Source: Piliocolobus tephrosceles (lineage: Eukaryota > Chordata > Mammalia > Primates > Cercopithecidae). From it: a stretch of DNA of 64,000 nucleotides. The translations under genes were made by a program, and so were the position numbers. The number at the start of each line of letters is the position of its first letter. The stretch's first letter is position 1. Of this stretch, positions 62,258-64,000 are shown piece after piece. The notes beneath the pieces were generated by a model. It was not told the origin of the DNA. It saw nothing but the letters and a program-made list of their open reading frames with translations, and ran no database searches. The stretch is from the NCBI RefSeq assembly GCF_002776525.5, contig NC_045439.1:123495832-123559831 (forward strand), given 5' to 3'.

Positions 62258-62830
62258 CTTTTTTTTTTTTTTTTTTTTTTTGAGATGAGGCCTTGCTCTG
62301 TTGCCCAGTCTGGAGTGCAGTGGTGCGATTATGGTCTGCCACAGCCTCGACCTCCTAGGCTCAAGGCATCCTCCCTCCTTAGCCTCCCAAGTAGCTGGGA
62401 CTACAGGGGTGCACCACCACACACAGCTAATTAAAAATTTAGAAAAATATATAGATATGGGGTCTCACTGAGACAGCCAGGTGGGAGGTGGTCCCTGGAG
62501 AAACTCCAACCAGCCTGCCAACTGAGGTGGAGCCTTGGGAAGTTCGTGACTTTTGCAGCGGAGAGGAGCCTGGCCCCTCCTCTTCCTGTGTGGAACCTGA
62601 GATTCAAAGGGTGGGTGGATGCGCTCTAGCAGGGGGTTCTGGCCTTGCTGAGGATCCTTGTTTCCCCCCCTTTTTTCCCTTTTCACTTAGTAAAACCCTA
62701 CTTCATTCACCCTTTAAACTGTCTGTGAGCCTAAATTTTCGTGGCAGTGGGATGGACAAGAACCCCGTCTTTAGCTGGACTAAGGAAAGTCCTGCAACAT
62801 CACTATGTTGCCTAGGCTGGGCTTTTCTCT
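62258..62830 (-). repeat. Old Alu, antisense, split by a solo LTR
   Basis: Left piece 62258-62468 runs from a 23-nt T-run through cacagctaattaaaaattta to ggggtctcac. The right piece resumes at 62800 with tcactatgttgcctaggctg. The Alu head is missing. Confidence 0.9.
62469..62799. mobile_element. Solo LTR (ERV1-type) inserted in an Alu
   Basis: A 331-bp insert with TG at its start (tgagacagccaggtgg) and CA at its end (agtcctgcaaca). TCAC lies on both sides (62465-62468 and 62800-62803). TG...CA termini and a 4-bp duplication are what gammaretrovirus-like ERV1 insertions leave. No viral gene is present. Family not named. Confidence 0.8.
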
Positions 62831-63247
62831 CTCCTTAAATGTAGAAGTTATTTAACATGATCCTGATTTTGAAAAGTAGAATGCTTCTTGGAGATTTTAT
62901 GTTTGTTATTCAAGATGAAGAAAATAGGGTTTATTATTGTATAAGAATAATTCTGTCCATAAATAGAAAATGCAAATTTGAAAAATGCCATCATTCTATG
63001 AGACTGGATAAAAATAAGAAAGGATAACCTGGTCTTATAAACAATTTTTTGGGTGTTGTGCAAAGTTATAGAGGAACTTCTAGTATTTAGTGTTGTTAGT
63101 TGATATCTATCATGGCACTTTAGACCAAATAGAAAGAGAACTGAGCATTGTGAGTCGTTGGAAAAGGAGGCCTCTACAACAAAGAAAAAAGAAGACTACA
63201 GTTTTTTGAACTTTAACTGTTACTTATTCCTGATTTGAAACATGGCA
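62831..63247. other. Intergenic, nothing recognised
   Basis: AT-rich sequence with no named repeat or exon. Confidence 0.5.
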
Positions 63248-63249
63248 GA

Positions 63250-63539
63250 TTTTTTTTTTCTTTTTTTTTGAGACAGAGTTTTGCTCTTGTGCAGGCCGGA
63301 GTGCAATGGCAGTATCTTGGCTCACTGCCTTCTGGGTTCAAGCGATTCTCCTGCTTCAGCCTCCTGAGTAGCTGGGATTACAGGCATGAACCATCTGCCT
63401 GGCTAATTTTGTATTTTTGGTAGAGATGGGGTTTCTCTGTGTTGTCCAGGCTGGTCCCAAACTCCTGACCTCAGGTGATCTGCCCACCTTGGCCTCCCAA
63501 AGTGCTGGGACTACAGGCGTGAACCACTGCACCCAGCCT
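63250..63539 (-). repeat. Alu, antisense
   Basis: T-rich start, dimer with small deletions, ends ctgcacccagcc. The phrase aaacatggcagatttt lies on both sides, a long target-site duplication. Confidence 0.94.
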
Positions 63540-64000
63540 TCAAACATGGCAGATTTTAGTAGAGCCTTAACACTTATGCCTGCTGCTGTCATTTACTGTG
63601 AGTTAACTTATATTGCTGAAAGTAGGGAGATTTTACTACTTATAGATCATAGAATTTCCCTACTTCCCCCTTTTTATTCTTTTATATTGTATTGCCTTTT
63701 CTCCTACACATATGTTGTAGTTGGGTATATTGTGCAGCTCAAATGTACAATCTAATTTTACTTTGGTGTGAAGAAGTTGAGAGTACAGGGGACTTGGCTA
63801 ATAATGAGGAAGTCAGGACAAAGATGCATCTTGGATTCCCCACTAGCCAATTCTGGGACAATTTGAGCCTCAAAGTTACAATGATAGTTAACACATATAA
63901 CTTACTGACCAAAATAGGAATCCAAGAGTCCAAACTGATGTACTTGAAGGAATGAATAACCTATAAAAGGAAGACAACAGAACACCTCTTCCTTACAGCA
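63540..64000. other. Intergenic right edge, nothing firmly recognised
   Basis: Text such as gggacaatttgagcctcaaa and gaatccaagagtccaaactg may be old LINE-derived sequence. The open frame at 63692-63955 has no domain. Confidence 0.4.

Overview
The window is nuclear DNA from a primate, most likely an Old World monkey (macaque/baboon-type). Two spliced genes sit in a dense background of roughly 70 Alu copies plus LINE-1, LINE-2, MIR, Tigger and LTR relics. Many young AluY copies share bases I associate with cercopithecid AluY: a 'gtggccggatctcag' segment, 'acctcgcccggctag', and 'acaggcttgagccacc' in place of the human-typical 'acaggcgtgagccacc'. Several still have clear target-site duplications. 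The species call is an inference from those bases.

Layout. Positions 1-28773 hold no coding exon that I can find and look like one large intron of SLC7A7. Positions 28774-35435 (+) carry the last eight coding exons of SLC7A7 (y+LAT1, the light chain of the cationic/neutral amino-acid exchanger). They encode codons 167-511 with consensus splice sites and preserved phase, followed by a short 3' UTR with a poly(A) signal near 35800. Positions 37462-43284 (-) carry the complete ten-exon coding sequence of OXA1L, the mitochondrial inner-membrane insertase: 438 codons plus stop, intact from ATG to TGA. The two genes converge, with about 1.6 kb between the SLC7A7 poly(A) site and the OXA1L stop. The OXA1L start lies in a CpG-rich stretch with YY1-, ETS- and NRF-1-like sites within 40 bp of the ATG, a typical layout for a nuclear gene for a mitochondrial protein. 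Positions 43325-64000 are intergenic: an MLT1-like LTR, a broken Tigger1-like DNA transposon, LINE-1 fragments, two solo-LTR-like elements and many Alus, with no supported gene.

The two genes are not functionally coupled. One acts in plasma-membrane transport of dibasic amino acids, the other in mitochondrial membrane-protein assembly. Their adjacency matches the SLC7A7-OXA1L neighbourhood I remember from human chromosome 14q11.2, shown here in the opposite orientation.

No undescribed system is evident. The points most worth checking are an expanded AGC/serine tract in the last OXA1L exon, a solo LTR inserted in an Alu with a 4-bp duplication, an Alu with an internal inversion, a seven-copy head-to-tail Alu array in the SLC7A7 intron, a 77-nt pure pyrimidine run, and a 100-N assembly gap inside an Alu poly-T.
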